A stretch of 64,000 bases of DNA from Todiramphus chloris collaris (lineage: Eukaryota > Chordata > Aves > Coraciiformes > Alcedinidae). Within the stretch, counting starts at the first letter, position 1; each line of letters begins with the position of its first letter. Positions 27,101-41,000 of the stretch are shown here, piece by piece. The stretch lies in the NCBI GenBank assembly GCA_025345505.1, contig JANVCC010000040.1, forward strand, positions 10,260,023 to 10,324,022, given 5' to 3'. Below the pieces are notes generated by a model. It was given only the letters and a program-made list of their open reading frames with translations, searched no databases and was not told the DNA's origin. The translations under genes were made by a program, and so were the position numbers.

Positions 27101-27830
27101 TGGAAAACTTAAATAAATCCATAAGGTGGACAACCCTTCACTGTAGCATCCAATGGAAAAATAAAAATGTTCAAATGATGAACCTAGGAAGCCTGTGCCA
27201 AACTACACCAAAAGGACCACAGTGCACGACCATGGTGCTGCTGAGATGCACACCAGAGAATCACTTGGTGTCCCACCATATGCTGGGACTGCAGAAGGTG
27301 GCTGGGACCAGAGCAGGTATTCATCTTCCTGTACCAGCCCTTATATACCTGCCCAGTCTTGCAAGAACTTACCACCGTTGAACAGGATTTGTTCTGTAGT
27401 TTGATATTTATATGTGCAACACATGTTTTTGCTCCTTTCTGTCTCACCCTGTCGTGAAGATCCTCTGGTTAATGTGTTCAGGAAAAACTCCACCAAACTC
27501 AATGTGGTGGCACCAGTGCTTGTGAGAGGAGAAGCGGGATCTCTGCAGAAATGGGGATATTGGCTACACGGGCTGTCTGCTTAATGTCCTAGGTACATTT
27601 ACTGTTCATTTTTTACAGACTGTCCTAGTAGATTGGATCTTTTTCAAAGCAGACTAATGGGCAAGGCATTCATAAAACATTTTGCCATACGGTAGTACAG
27701 ACCGAGCTTTTCGCTTGCAATAGATGGCTGAGTAAGCTATTGACATGTGCTAACATATGTAATCAAGCTTGCTAGATTAAAAGCAGGACTTGTGCCTAGC
27801 AAACAATGCTGTATATTACTCATTGAACTT
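18160..27830. other. intergenic DNA downstream of KCNIP1, no gene recognised
   Basis: AT-rich to mixed composition with a short TA/CA microsatellite at 23585-23615. No supported exon, RNA gene or transposon. Open frames up to about 150 aa are present on both strands but overlap and lack motifs. Confidence 0.65.
23585..23615. repeat. TA/CA microsatellite
   Basis: A (TA)n run, then gcacacaca, then a second (TA)n run. Confidence 0.9.
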
Positions 27831-27839
27831 CGAGCAGCA

Positions 27840-28078
27840 GTTCTCTCTTGTCAGGATTTATTAAAATATTCACATGCTTCCAAAATGAAACAAAGGTCCA
27901 CCGGCGTCTCTTGGGGAGAAGAGGTGGGATCGGTTGCATTCGGCTGCCATTTGGTTGGAGATGTCATACAAAATCCTCACATACCGAGCATGGCTGAATT
28001 GTAAAAAGCTTTCACCCAGAAAGGAGATCTTTGCTACACAGAAAGTCTCTGACTCCTCCAGCACTCGCCAGACCACGG
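27840..28078 (-). other. KCNIP1: probable KCNIP1 3' UTR (short form)
   Basis: This is the minus-strand sequence after the TAG, up to just past the first AATAAA. It has no conserved frame. The 3' boundary is inferred from the polyadenylation signal only; a longer UTR using later sites cannot be excluded, since the human transcript is recalled to have a longer 3' UTR. Confidence 0.5.
27857..27862 (-). terminator. KCNIP1: candidate KCNIP1 polyadenylation signal AATAAA
   Basis: The plus strand reads TTTATT, giving AATAAA on the minus strand in the context TTTTAATAAATCC, about 215 nt after the stop codon. It is the first canonical hexamer downstream of the coding end. I saw no other canonical hexamer in the next kilobase or so by eye. 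Cleavage would be expected 10-30 nt further on. Confidence 0.5.
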
Positions 28079-28126
28079 CTACATCACATTCTCAAAGAGC
28101 TGTAAGGATCTCATGATATTGTCGTC
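28079..28126 (-). CDS. KCNIP1: KCNIP1 terminal coding exon 8 (48 nt with stop)
   Basis: The acceptor is ccttgctttcag. Fifteen codons [15 protein letters not shown] are followed by TAG at 28081-28079. The C-terminal helix NIMRSLQLF is the KCNIP1 form; the final FENVM is FQNVM in human from memory. The exon continues into the 3' UTR toward lower coordinates. Confidence 0.95.
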   Translation of the reverse strand, partial: DDNIMRSLQLFENVM

Positions 28127-31100
28127 CTGAAAGCAAGGAGAAGATATTTTCACACAAGCAGCACTGACAAGCAGGACTTGTAACGTTGCACAGCACAGGA
28201 GGGGCTCTGCAGCTGCTACCACAGGCAACAGCCTTCCTTTCGTCATGCTTTTCGTCCTCAACGAGCTGGAATTGATTCAGTCATCAGGTTCTGATTCAGC
28301 AAAGCAGTTGTCTCTTACTTTGGCACCTAGCTCGTTCGAGGCAGGCAAGCACAGGAGCTTCTCCTATGCCCGATATTCAGCATGGGCTGTGCTTTACTGA
28401 AGAAACCCAGAGACCAGCATCGAGCTGGTGACTGTACTAGCCCTCAGAATGCAGTCCCCAACTGCATTTCATTGGTCCCAAATATACAAATACATACTTA
28501 ATGTGCTTCAAAAGCCAAATGAAATTGCAGGTTTTGAAATGATAAACCGGCTACCTCTAAGGACCCCTTCATCCCAGAAATACCACCAGCCCAAACCCAA
28601 AACACATACTACCTCATCTTCTCCAAGGCTCCCAGATCCAAATGAGAAAGTTGTAGACACACAAGGAAAATCCCAGACTGTTTCTCAGGAAGTCTCAAAA
28701 TCGTATGTTGAGGTAATAATCAAAGCAATATTGAAAAACATAATGATGATTTCTACCTCCAAAGTTAGAATAACTGTTTGCCTCTAACAAAAATAATTCC
28801 CCACATTGACCAACTTAAGAGATCTATTGCATCTCATTCCTCTATCTTATTTAGAGGCTGCATGCTCACTTCTAACACATTTCAGTGGGTACTAGCCTGA
28901 GGCAGTGCCTTGCACGGGAAGCTGGTCATCCTTTCCAAAGTAATGCCAGGAGCTCACTGCCCACGAGCCGCATCCTTAGAAATGGCAGAGGTGAGCACTA
29001 CAGTGAACTTCTGTTGGTTTTTCATAAAGAAAAAACATCATCTTAGTGTTGCAGGGCTTACTCCTATCTGCCAGGAAACTAGCCATGACAGCGCACCAGT
29101 CTGCACAGCTCCCAGTAAGAGAGAACATCAACAGAAAGAACTAAACCCAGAGCAGAGCACTAAAACTCTAACACTTAAACGTAAAGTTGCTTCCATACCA
29201 AGACCACTAATTTTGTACACACATCCAGCATGATGGCAAATGATGAATGCAAAGAATAATACACAACACAAATGATCAAATTAAAGATGAGGCCAAAAAT
29301 ACACAAAAATAATCATGAGGGAACAAGAATGAGGTAACAAAAAATATAATTATGTATCTGGTAGCAAGAATTTTGCTGCTTGAAGTCCCTGACTGAGAAG
29401 GCACCTGAATGTTGCCCAAGCCAGACTTGCCAGTGAATCATGGGAAGCCATCCTTGCCCTCCACCTGGAGCTCATGTACAGAAGAGCTCTCTGGCTGCAG
29501 AGCAGGAAAGACTTTTCCAGGGAAAGTAAAACACACAGGATGCAATTATTTGCAGCAGTGTAAGCTTTCTAAAATGCAGAGGCCATTCTTGTACTGATTA
29601 AATATTTTAGACCTATCTCTGAGCAAACATTCCACAGTTAATTACAGTCTAAGACAACAGACACTTGGCCAATTGCATGTTAATGCAGACACTTGTCTTT
29701 GTGCCAGTGCTAAAAACACCAGCAAATATTTGTTACAGTCAACCTAACCTATGGACTTTGCAAGAGGGAGCTTATTTCCAAAACCAAAGGAAAAATAAAT
29801 CATTGCTATGATGACAGCATCTGCTTTTAATGTTTGACCATGAAAACATCAAGTGGTTTTACAAGTAATTTTGAGAGGCCTTCAGCTCTGGGCAGTTCTA
29901 TCAACATGGAACCTGCTAATGACATCTGGGGACAGCAAACATAGACAGGATCAGCCTCTTTAAAAAAATAAACCAAAGCCAAATCAGATCAAAAGGAAAT
30001 CAAACCAACACAAAAGCCCCTACAACTAAGTAAGTTTAATGGCATTATGAGCTTTCTCTAGGGTTCTCTGCTTGTCTGTAGAATCATAGAATGGTTTGGG
30101 TCGGAAGGCACCTTAAAGATCATCCAGTTCCAACCCCCCTGCCATGGGCAGGGACATCTCCCGCTCAAAGCCCCATCCAACCCGGCCTTGAACACTTCCA
30201 AGGATGGGACATCCACAACTTCCCTGGGCAACCTGTTCCAGTGTCTCACCTACCCTCACCATAAAGAATTCCTTCCTTATATCTAATCTAAATCTATCCT
30301 CTTGCAGTTTAAAACTGTCACACCTCTCATCCTATCACTACACTCTTTGATAAAAAGTCCCTCCCCATCTTTCCTGTAGGCCCACTTTAAGTACTGGACA
30401 ACTGCTATAACATCTCCCCAGAGCCTTCTCTTCTCCAGGCTGAACAACCACTACTTTCCTCAGCCTGTCCTCACACAGAAGTCTTCCAGCACCTAATCAC
30501 CTTCATGACCTCCTCTGAACTGACCCCAGCAGGTCCATGTCTGTCTTACTCTGGGGGCTCCAGAGCTGAAGGCAGTACTCCAGGTCAGGTCTCATGAGAG
30601 CAGAGTAGAGGGTGAGAATCAGGTACTGCAGTTCACTCAGGAAAATAAAAACACTGGCTGCTGGCACTGGTAATGAAGAGGTCTTCTCCCATGACTGGCC
30701 TGACCCTATTTCACTATTCAGTCACAGGCTTCTCAGAGCATCACCACAAACTCAATCTTAAAGATGTTATTTTCATAGAGCAAAGGAACCTGGGATCCTG
30801 AGCGGCATTTTGTTTCAAATGGATTTTGTCCAAAGGGAGAGCAAATGCTGTGGCATGAGCTAGACCTTTCATTACAGTTACAATTTTGTCCTTACCTCCT
30901 GACACGATTCAATAAACTCATCTAAAGTTACAACACCATCTTTGTTTTTATCCATTTTCTGCAAAATAAAATAATAATTAAAAACCATTTTCCATAGGTA
31001 ACATTGCAGTTGTAAGATATCATCTTAGTTGATGTGACCTAAATAAACTTAGGGCACTTTAGGAGCTTTGATTACAGACTCAGTGTCAGGGGTTAAATTT

Positions 31101-34100
31101 GCTGACTGCTGAAGGCTTGTCTACTTCGGATTTTGGAGCATCTCTGAGATCATCTACAACTGTTTCTTCCTTGACATACACAGCAGCCTCTGCCCTTATT
31201 ACATCTCTTATTTATTTACTGCCTCACCAACCAGCACCCATATTCCTGTCTGTCTTTATAGGCAGCTGAGCCAAGAAGCCCAGAAGGGCTGCAACACATG
31301 CAGAGGCTTCAGAATCTCTGGATGTCACACATCCCAGTGTAAAGGGTCAGGCTAAGAGGCAAATGAGATGCCTTTGGAGCCAGAAAACCAGCAAACACTG
31401 CAGTCTTCATCTGAATGGCTGCTAAGGTTTATTTTGGAATATATATAGTGGCATAGGAGTGAACTTGGGGCTGGCTTTACTGTAAAGTGTATTGGTGAAT
31501 AGCTCATGTGTTAAGAAAAACACACAAAAAAATGAAGTACCTGGAAGAATACTTCTACATGCTGCCTGGGTGCATCTTCCTTCAGCACTGGATACGTGTA
31601 CTTTCCCATCATATCATAAATTGCCTTTACGATATCCATCATTTCCTGCAGTGGCGACACGCCAGCACAAACACAAAAGGGAAATTAATAAACGAGAGCA
31701 CGTTTCATTCTTTTACTGCCCTTTTCTTCACCCTCCTTCTGTTAGAAACAACGCAGAGAATGCCTATACATGTGCATGAAGACAGATGTATCATCGTATA
31801 CGAGTTCACCTATAAAAACAAAGTGCTTCTTTCTGACTGTGACATGGTTTGCCACAGCTGAGCTGGAGGCCCCTGCAGTGCTCACCTCCCTGGCCAGCAG
31901 CACTGCAGGACACGTGCTCTGAGATGGCAGCTGCTGGCAATGGTGCTCAGCTGCAAGTGGCGTGCTCAGCCTTCAGCACTTTGGCACCAGACTTGTCCCA
32001 GAGCCTCCTCTGGGCCAGGGAACTTTGCAGCAGCCACTGGGAACCTGTCCCTTCTGCACACCTTGCACAAACTGCCACCTAACTCCATGACCAGCAGCAG
32101 TAACCACAGACCCTCTAAGGTATTCACAACAGTTTTGAGAAGATAGACCAAGATGAATTTGCAAACTATTCAAGGTAACCATGCTCAAAACCAAGGCTTG
32201 CTACAAAAGGAACAAGCAATACCAGAGAAGAGGATAAAACCAGATGCTGATGAAGAATTCGGGAGCAATGCTGAGGACTTACAGTGCTTTGGGTGAGCCC
32301 ACAGCACACCTCCCAGCACAGCCAGAAATCCCTTGCCCTAGAGTCACGAAGTAGCTATTGCCACCATCACCCTCCCCTCCACAAAGGTTATGTTGCTCAA
32401 GCTGTAACTAGGATTTTGCTCCTGGATAAAGTAATCCATTAAAGGCACTACAATATAGGAAAATGTCTACAAAATCATGCAATACAAGAGCCCTGTGCTC
32501 TTTACTTGGGCGGAGATGAATGCTCAAGTCCAGTCTGGTTCTCATTTAATTAGCTGCATATAAAATTAATTGCGCTGTGCAACAGAAACCAGTTGTCACT
32601 CTTCAGAAATCACCCGCATTTGTCAGAAGCAGCCTTACCTCCTTGTTTATATAGCCATCCTTATTGATGTCATACAGATTAAACGTCCATCTTAGCTTTT
32701 CATGAACAGTTCCTCGCAACAGAATGGATAACGCCATCACAAAATCCTGGGGCAAGGCAGAGAGGGAAGTGTGCATGTTCATAACATCTTCTTCTAAGTC
32801 ACCTTCTTTATACAATGCCAGTCAAAAGACTCATCTTTTCAGGACAGAGCATATGGTCATCAGTGAGTTCTGTTCCAAAAACGTGTCCTCTCTGACTGAC
32901 CTCAATGGGTGCAGAACCCATGAAAACAGTCCGAGTACTGTCAGCTAATAAATGTGTAGGAGGTAACCAGGAAAATCGGGGAAGTCCTCAAGCACTTAAC
33001 TGCAGCCAGTGTGAAGCCCAGGCTTATGATACAGGTCAGGCATCTTAGCAAGGCTGGAAATACAGGGAGACCTAATGGGTGCTGCAGCCTTAACTTCTAG
33101 TCCTGAGATGAGAGTTGTGAAAACAGCAGGAGATTAAGAGAAGATGCAGTCCAAGAGAGGCAGATTTTGATCCTAAAGTAGATAGGACAGCAGCTGCTCT
33201 GGCTCCTTGGACTTGCCAGAAGCAGCACAGCACAGTCAAGGCCAGAAGCAGCACAGCACAGTCAAGGCCAGAAGCTGGGACACCTTCTTGCTACCCATCC
33301 AAATTTACCATGCACTAAACACAATAGAGCAGGAATGTCAGCATGGCAAAACACACAGCTGCTTTTTAAGAGCACTGCTAGATGCTCCAGTGGCCACTCC
33401 CCTCCTAGAAATGGTCTGATGCAAGGAGTCATCACTCAGACTGCCTCTGCCCAGTAAAACACAGCTTGGACTCCTAATTGTGGAAGCAGAAGCCAATGCT
33501 TTGGTACCTCCAGATCTGGGGTGCTGACAAAGGAGGAGGAAAATCCAGCATTTTTTTCCGTGTCCCCCTTGAGAGAGACAGAGCGACCCCAAACTCCTCT
33601 AACACCAGGAGCCTCAGGTTTTGTTCTCTGGCAAAATGTGCCAGACTTGACCAGATGTGATTCCCACTACTAACAACTCAATCTGGGACACAGCATTTTA
33701 ACTGTGTTGTTTGCTTCCAATAACTTTGATTTATTGTTTATACTACACAGCAGTTCAGGCTCTGTAAATAGCATTGCTACAGGGATTTATTAGTACAGGC
33801 AGAGCTTCCAGCTAACAGACCTACACAGTTCCTTATATCTCCTCTAATGTACTTAGGCCTTCCTATGTTATCTCCATTAGCTCTGCATGGGGCAGTGCAC
33901 CACTTCTTAGAAACCCTTGCTGCATTTTCCCCAAGGCTCTGAGGAATTTGAATTTTGCTGAACAATACAAAAAAAGGGATAAAATGCTTATGTTTGACGA
34001 CCACTAAAGAGATAGGTATGCCAGGAAGGAAAATTCAGCACTTTTTTTTTTTTTAAAATACTTATCTAAGCATTTTCCTGGGTCTCGGTCTGTTTGGGTT

Positions 34101-37100
34101 TCTGGAAGCCTCTAACTACAAAGCAGCTGCCATGTGCAAAACTCCCAGTGCAGCCGTCGCTGCAGAGCTGCACGTACACGTACGGTAACAGTCTCATTTT
34201 ACATTTGATAAATGAACGACTCATGAATGAGAAATTTGAAAAATTTGATTCTTACCTGGAAATGACTGGGGTTCCTGGCCATTTGATGGTAAAGGCAAGA
34301 CTGCCTAGGATTTCTAGTTGTATGATCACAGTAAATTGTCTTTAAAGCTATGAAGTTCATCCTCCACAAGTCTATGACTTACCATATCTCTTTGCTGCAC
34401 TCCTACAGCCACTCCTGTAGCTATTTGTAGCCACAGCATCAGGCCATTCAGTTAAAGGGTGGATTTACTTTCCATTGGGCACCAAGTACCTGAGATGCTT
34501 GTTCAGTATATCAGATAAGCTTAATCCCCCCCACCCCATATTAACATATAAATATAACAACTCAATCATACAATGCAGAAGGTACAGGATGTACCTTTGA
34601 CATCAAAATGGTTTGTGCCACCTGTAACTACAGGACTGTCCTTCACCACTCCTCTCTGCTTCACAAATCTCTGCACTTTCTCCCTGCAATACTGGCTAGC
34701 ATGATCCACAGGTTTCTTTAGTGAAAGGAAATGTGCAACTCCATCTGCATAAATGAAAGCAAACCAGATTTTAAGATGTCAACTGATTTTAGACTGAAAC
34801 CTCTAACCCATAATCCAAGTCCTCCTAGATTACAATGAAGAATGGATAGAAAAGCCCAAAAACACGAAACCGAGAAAGGTACATCAAAGAAGGATGTAAA
34901 ACAATTACCTCAAACTTGACTGAGCCGTTCTGTGCAGTGTCGAATGCGTTGAAGAGATAATGTGCATACATGCTAGCATCTGGAAAACACAAAGGGCACC
35001 GCCTTCTACAACAGCTCATTAGACACTAATGGCTCCAAACAGCATTCAGGACTTTATTTCCCTTTTGTATAAAACCCACCCTTGGAGCATTGGCAGATAT
35101 TCCACGAACCAGTAAATGATAACGTGGACTTGCACAATCTCCACATCCTCCATTAAAACAGCCTTGAAATGTAAAAGCTTTTGTTACAGTAGGAACAGTT
35201 TGAATTATGGAGCTGTACTTGAAAGAATGAGCAAAACACCCCAAATCCTTTGAGCGTCTCTGGGGCAAATGGAGTATTATCTCTGCTGGGAAACACAGCA
35301 AAAGCACCAAAGGGGGGTGGCAGCATGCGTGCCTCCTTCCACTACCTTTTCGCTTTGTGTGAGCTACGTTCAAGATCCCCAGAGACTGTCCAAATTCAGA
35401 ATGGTCTAATTCCAGTAACTCCAGTTTGATCTGTGACTGTTAAAGAGCCATCTCATGCCGGGCATAATTTCATCCTTTGGAATCTTAAATTGCTGGTTTT
35501 AAAAAAATCTTTTCCATTGAGAAGAACAGTTTCTATGGCCACATGAAGGATAGCTGTTAACTGGGAAAAACAGTAATGGTATGCAGAAAAATGTCACTTG
35601 GGTGTATGACCTGAAGACCTTCACTGGCCTGTTCTCTGCTCTGGAAGCAATTCACACTGCTCTCTGTATTACTAGAGCCCAGCTTTTCAAGATGGAAGCA
35701 ACTGACATTAAATTCCCTTAAATTATTTCGTTACTATTCTAGCAGTCACACACTTCTTTGTCTCTTCTGCTCTTAGCCTCCAACACACAGCATTAGTCAA
35801 GCCTGAGTCCATACTCAGTGTCTGGGTATTCAGGTGAAGCCTGGTGCCCTGTGCTACGCAGGCTGTCAGGTGGAATGAGACAGCATCTCTTCACTCTTAT
35901 CTCTATTAAATGATGAAATAATTTTCACATTATTCAAATCCAGGAAAGCTTAACAATGTGCAGAAAAATTAAGTATTTAAGTTACTGTTATCCATAAGGG
36001 TAGAATACACTGGACTGTAGGAAAAAAACCCATCTATTATGTTTTTAAGAGAAGGGTTCCGATTTAAAATAGCTCCAGAATAAAACCATATAATTACTTA
36101 TGAGACAGTCCTACTAAAAAATCTCTCCTCAAGCTAAATCAAACAGTAAAATAAAAGAATTAAACTAGAGGTCTCATTTCAATAGGGTGTGATGCACATC
36201 AAGGAATACTACATCACCAGGATCATCTGATGACAGATTAGCAACAATGAAAACCTGTCAAGGATAGGAGTCCTATGTAACAAAAATATCACAAGCCAGG
36301 AATGACACTGCACAAAGTTTTTATAATTCAGAGCTACTTTACTCCCTCTGGGATGTCAAGTTTATCAGTACAGAGAGCCATAAAAGGGAAAAAAAATCCC
36401 TAAGGAATCTGAAATCTCAGAATTTATGACTCTAAGGTTATACAAAGAGTTTGGGAACCAAGTGAAAGAGAACAGTATAAAATATGAAATCACGTCTGCT
36501 GTTAAACTGATTTATTATTAAGCACGGGTGTACTACCATCATCATCATCAGCCAAGGGCGAATCCCATTTCAAGGGAATGGGGCACACACAAAAAGGCAA
36601 GTCTTTGTCAACCTCAGTAGAGGGGAAAAAAAAATTATCTATGAAAAGATGAGGTTTCTGTGCCTGATTGTTTTTCACACCTGGGATGTAAGGAGTCACC
36701 TGAGGTGTGTCAGTTAAAGGAGTTAGTGCCGTTACTTGAGGTAACTGGAGTTTCTTGGACTTAATTGGAATATAGGTTGAAAACACAAACCATCCAAAAA
36801 TAAGATTTAAGATTATAAATATTTAATTTTAGCATATTTGTTAAAAATAATAAACTGACTGGTTGCTTTCTATAACAAACCCAAAAGCAGCCACAAAAGG
36901 AAATCATCAAGTCCATGCTGAAATTTAATGTAAACTTTTTATAGGTGTACATTTTGGAGGTCACATGCACTGTAAAACATAAGCATAATGTGGTCTAGCT
37001 TGACATTTATTTGAAAAACCACTTAAAGACCTTCTTAAAGTAAACACACCTGCACACGTACACTCTCGCAGAAACTCCAGTCATCACTCCACACTGAGCA

Positions 37101-37979
37101 CTTTCTGCAGCTTCTATGGAATGGAATATGTTTGGAAAGTCTTAAATCCTGCATCTTTTACTAAAAATCCACTTAGATCCAGGACTTACGTCTTTCACTT
37201 TGAGAACAATATGCCCACAGAACATAGCCAGTTAGAAGTACATACAGATTCTCGATGTTTTTAAAAGGCAAGAACATAAGTTATTTAAGAGTTTTAATAC
37301 AATACTTTAACATTTCTGTCCATGACACAGCCCTGGTTTAGTCACATGAACACCAGAAATGATCCTATCAGGTAGCCAGGAGTTCACCAATCAACTAAGA
37401 ACTTTAGAATTTTAGTTTTAAGAATTTTAGGGAGGTTTAGAATTAATTTGCAGCCCCACACCAGGTCTGGGGCCCTTCTGTGCTAGATAGTACATGCAGA
37501 GCAGTCCAACAGCAGGGAAGCAAAGACCTCCTGAGGGGAAGTGGTTTAGCTTTCTGCCCTCCAGAAGGTCAGTACAGAAAAAAAAGGATTGATCTCCAGA
37601 TTCTGTTTTGGACTTGGGGAATAAAGAATTGCTAACTAGGGGCAATCTGTAATGGGTGTTTCTCTGTATTCCTGTGACATAGCTGTTTGAAGGCCCTAAC
37701 TTAATTCTATTACCTTAACGTTTGTGTTTCTGTTTATGATCCTGCACAGCTTAAGCTCAGTTCACGTTTCTTGCGCAGATGATCTGGAGCAGTTTTGCAG
37801 GCAGCTGGCAGTCAGGAATGTTAAAGCGTGCTTCAATAAACCCAACAGACACAAAGTGCTCCACTTACCTCCGTGAGGAAAAAACTGTGCGTAGATCTGC
37901 TTGAATGTTTCTTCATTAACAACCCCACTAGGGCACTCCTGTTGGAAAACCAAAAAAAAAGAAGAAAAAAAGAAAAAGA

Positions 37980-38024
<45 letters not shown>

Positions 38025-41000
38025 AAAAAAACCAACCCCAGCTCTTTAAAGATTCATTTGCAAAACTCTACAAGCCCAAAGAGAGCAATTAAACAAATCA
38101 CATTCCTGCTCTCGCAGTGCTCTGGATGCACAGGCTGTGCAGCTGAAGATACTAAAATAATTCAGACTGCAATTTCATCCTAAGCATCTCAGACTTGGTT
38201 CACCATTAATAACATTTCTAACAGGGTCTAACATTTGTGGCAGCAGTGTTTAATTGATGTTTTATAGGATGACCTAGAAAAGCAGTTCATGCCTTCTGTC
38301 ATATGAAGCTTCATCTAATAATTACAAATAGGGTTAGTGCCAGCTAACGTTTCCCTCTCTGATGCCTCCACACATATGAATTCATTAATCCTCACCAGGA
38401 GACTGTAGCCAGATCCTTCACACCAGGTCCATGGAGGCTAATGGTCCATATTATACTCGTAAGTCCTTACAAACAAACGTTAGGATTAGACTGAATAAGT
38501 TTAGATAACTTTTGTCCTGTTTATCTGCTCAGTGTTCTGTAAACTTCTGAGAAGCAAGACCATGCTCATGGAACTTTTCTAACTCAGCAGCCTGTGGGGT
38601 TATTTTTAAGCTCTGGGACGAGAATGCAAGGCATAATTTCTGCCCTGAACTTCATGACCTAACCCACTAGCCCCATAGGGCAGCATTCCAGAAAGGGAAA
38701 AGGGGATCCCTGCCCAGAGAGCTCACACAGTCAAGCAAAGTCCAAGCCTATGGTAGTTTGGGTTAGAGGTGCTCCCTGGGCAGAGTCTGGACAGCACCCA
38801 CGAAAAGGAGACAGCAGGTATGAGGAACTGGGCTCTTCTACCCTGTAAGTGGCATCTGAACTGAGGTCCCCAGGTCTTACCCAGCAGGATGCAGGGCCAC
38901 AGGCAATGAGACAGGTGAAAAGCATTGCAAGAACTTTCTCCATTTTGTGAATCCTATTCCCTTACTCTCAACTCTTCTTTTAAACTTAAATCACTCAGAC
39001 AATTACAGTAAAATTCCAGAGCAAATTTAGCTTGCCTATGGTGCTTACTGCACCTCCCCAGCTCAGTGCTGTCAGAACACGTTCCTGTATCGCAGAGAGC
39101 CTCAAGCACTGTATGACTGTGGGACATTTCCAAGTATATAAAACATTGCCCAGGTGATGACAGTCGTCCTCACAGGTTTACCTATCGAACAGTTTTGAAA
39201 ACTAAACCAGAGCAAAACAACAACATAACCATGAGACTGATCTTTTAGCAGAGTCAGAGATAGAGAAAAGTCACCTTTCTTTCACATTCAGAAATCCCAC
39301 CAGGCAGAGGGACCGCGGGTCTGTCCCCTGCTGCGGGTCTGACCCCATGCACAGCAATTTGAATTCCTCTGCCCCGTTGAGGCACTGTGACACACGGGGG
39401 GAAGAGGGAGCAAGAGCACTGCCATTCCTGGTAGGACATGCTGAAGGGGGATTATCTGAGTAGGTTAACTCAGAATCTCTCACAAAACTGGTGTGTGATC
39501 TTGGCTTGATGGCCGTGATTGATCTGAAAGCCAGATTTGGCATCAAGAGGTTATATTCATTCCATGCTTCCCTCTTTCTGTGTCACACTATGATTGCTGT
39601 CTCATTTTAATCCAGGGCCTTCAGAGAGGAGTTTCACAGGTCTAGAACAAAGAATCATCAGCTTTCAATTTTTGGACTCCTGAATTTCCTGACTCCTACT
39701 ACCTTGCCTGATAGCCCTGAATTCCTGTATAGAGACAGAGGGCAAACACTTGATCTGGACCCTTTCTCACACAGCCATGTGTGATTTTGTAGGTCTTCCC
39801 TTTGTTGTCTCTTCCTAGCCTGAAGCACCCCACCCTGAGAAGCACAGAAGGCACGGAGAATGCTTTGCCCAACCCTTCTCTGAATCTCTCTCGTTCCACC
39901 ATTCCTCTTTAGAGACAGCAGCCCAGGACCACAAGCTCCATTCAAGATGCTGGAACACTGTTCATTCATCCTCCAGCATAGCAGTGCTCTCTCCCTGCTT
40001 TTCTGTTCTTTTCCTAATAAATCCTAATCGCAATTAATGGAGAACTGGGATGAAAAATGTTTTTCAAATTTTTTTCAATAACACTAAGGCTAATCCATTC
40101 TATTGGCTAACCCTGGCTAGTTTTCAAGTAGTTGATCTATTTTTCTCCTGGACTTTGCTTCTAAAGTAATGGAAATTCATTTAAGAGTTCATTTTTCTGT
40201 ACTAACACACCTAGGAGAGCCATGTCTCTGCGCAGACTGAGAGGTGGTAGCACAACCAAGCTTGGGGATGAACAGAAATGAGCTTGAACAGGCACAGAGC
40301 TGCACAGCCTTTAATTCCAAACACACTGCTGCCATGTGACACTACCTGGAATATGCTGCTATGCCACATGATGTTCTCGGGCTGGAAACCCCTCTAATCT
40401 CTCTAGAATTCTGTGTTTGGCCTGAACTTCATTTAAGAGCAGGCTCGGGAGTGTGTGTGCTGGCCCTAGGTATGTTTGCGAAGCAGGGCAGATGCCAGTA
40501 CTGCTGTAGTTACTATCAGCAGCCTGGAGCTTCCACAGATGCCAACACTTTGCTGCATGTTACACCCTGCTCTGCAGAGCCAAGCCAGACAACAGCTTAT
40601 TCTGGTAGCATTAGAAGTTGTTGAATTGGTAATGAGTAAATTTAGGAAGTCTAAGAAAATCCCTTTGAATTGATGACACAAAAAGCTGGAGGAAGATCCA
40701 AGCCTATAACTTATTTATTGATGAGTTCTTTAGATACCTTTTAAGAACAAAAAGAACTTTGACAAGAAATTCTTCCACCATGAAATGCCTATAAAGAAAA
40801 AAGGCATTTTTTTTCAAGCCTCTGATCTGCTGGCATCACCTGCTGCTGGTTGCATTCACTAACCACAGAGAAGGACAGAATGAACAAGAGAAATCACTTT
40901 ATCCTGTGCAAGTCAGGGAAAGAGAGCAAGGAGGGGTACTTCAGGTGACAGTGAATTCCTTAATTGCATACTTGTTTGTTATTGAAATTAGGGTGATTAG

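Noticed and set aside
1..27830. exons of the next gene downstream (GABRP in human)
   Set aside because: No translated segment showed Cys-loop or transmembrane signatures of a GABA-A receptor subunit, so it is probably outside the window.
28428..28787. 119-aa plus-strand frame in intron 7
   Set aside because: Antisense to KCNIP1, no family features, ordinary intron composition.
38731..38943. 70-aa minus-strand frame starting like a signal peptide ([16 protein letters not shown])
   Set aside because: The hydrophobic start is suggestive, but the remainder has no cysteine pattern or domain I know and it sits alone in intron 2. A hydrophobic start in one of many short frames is expected by chance. 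Conservation in other birds would reopen it.
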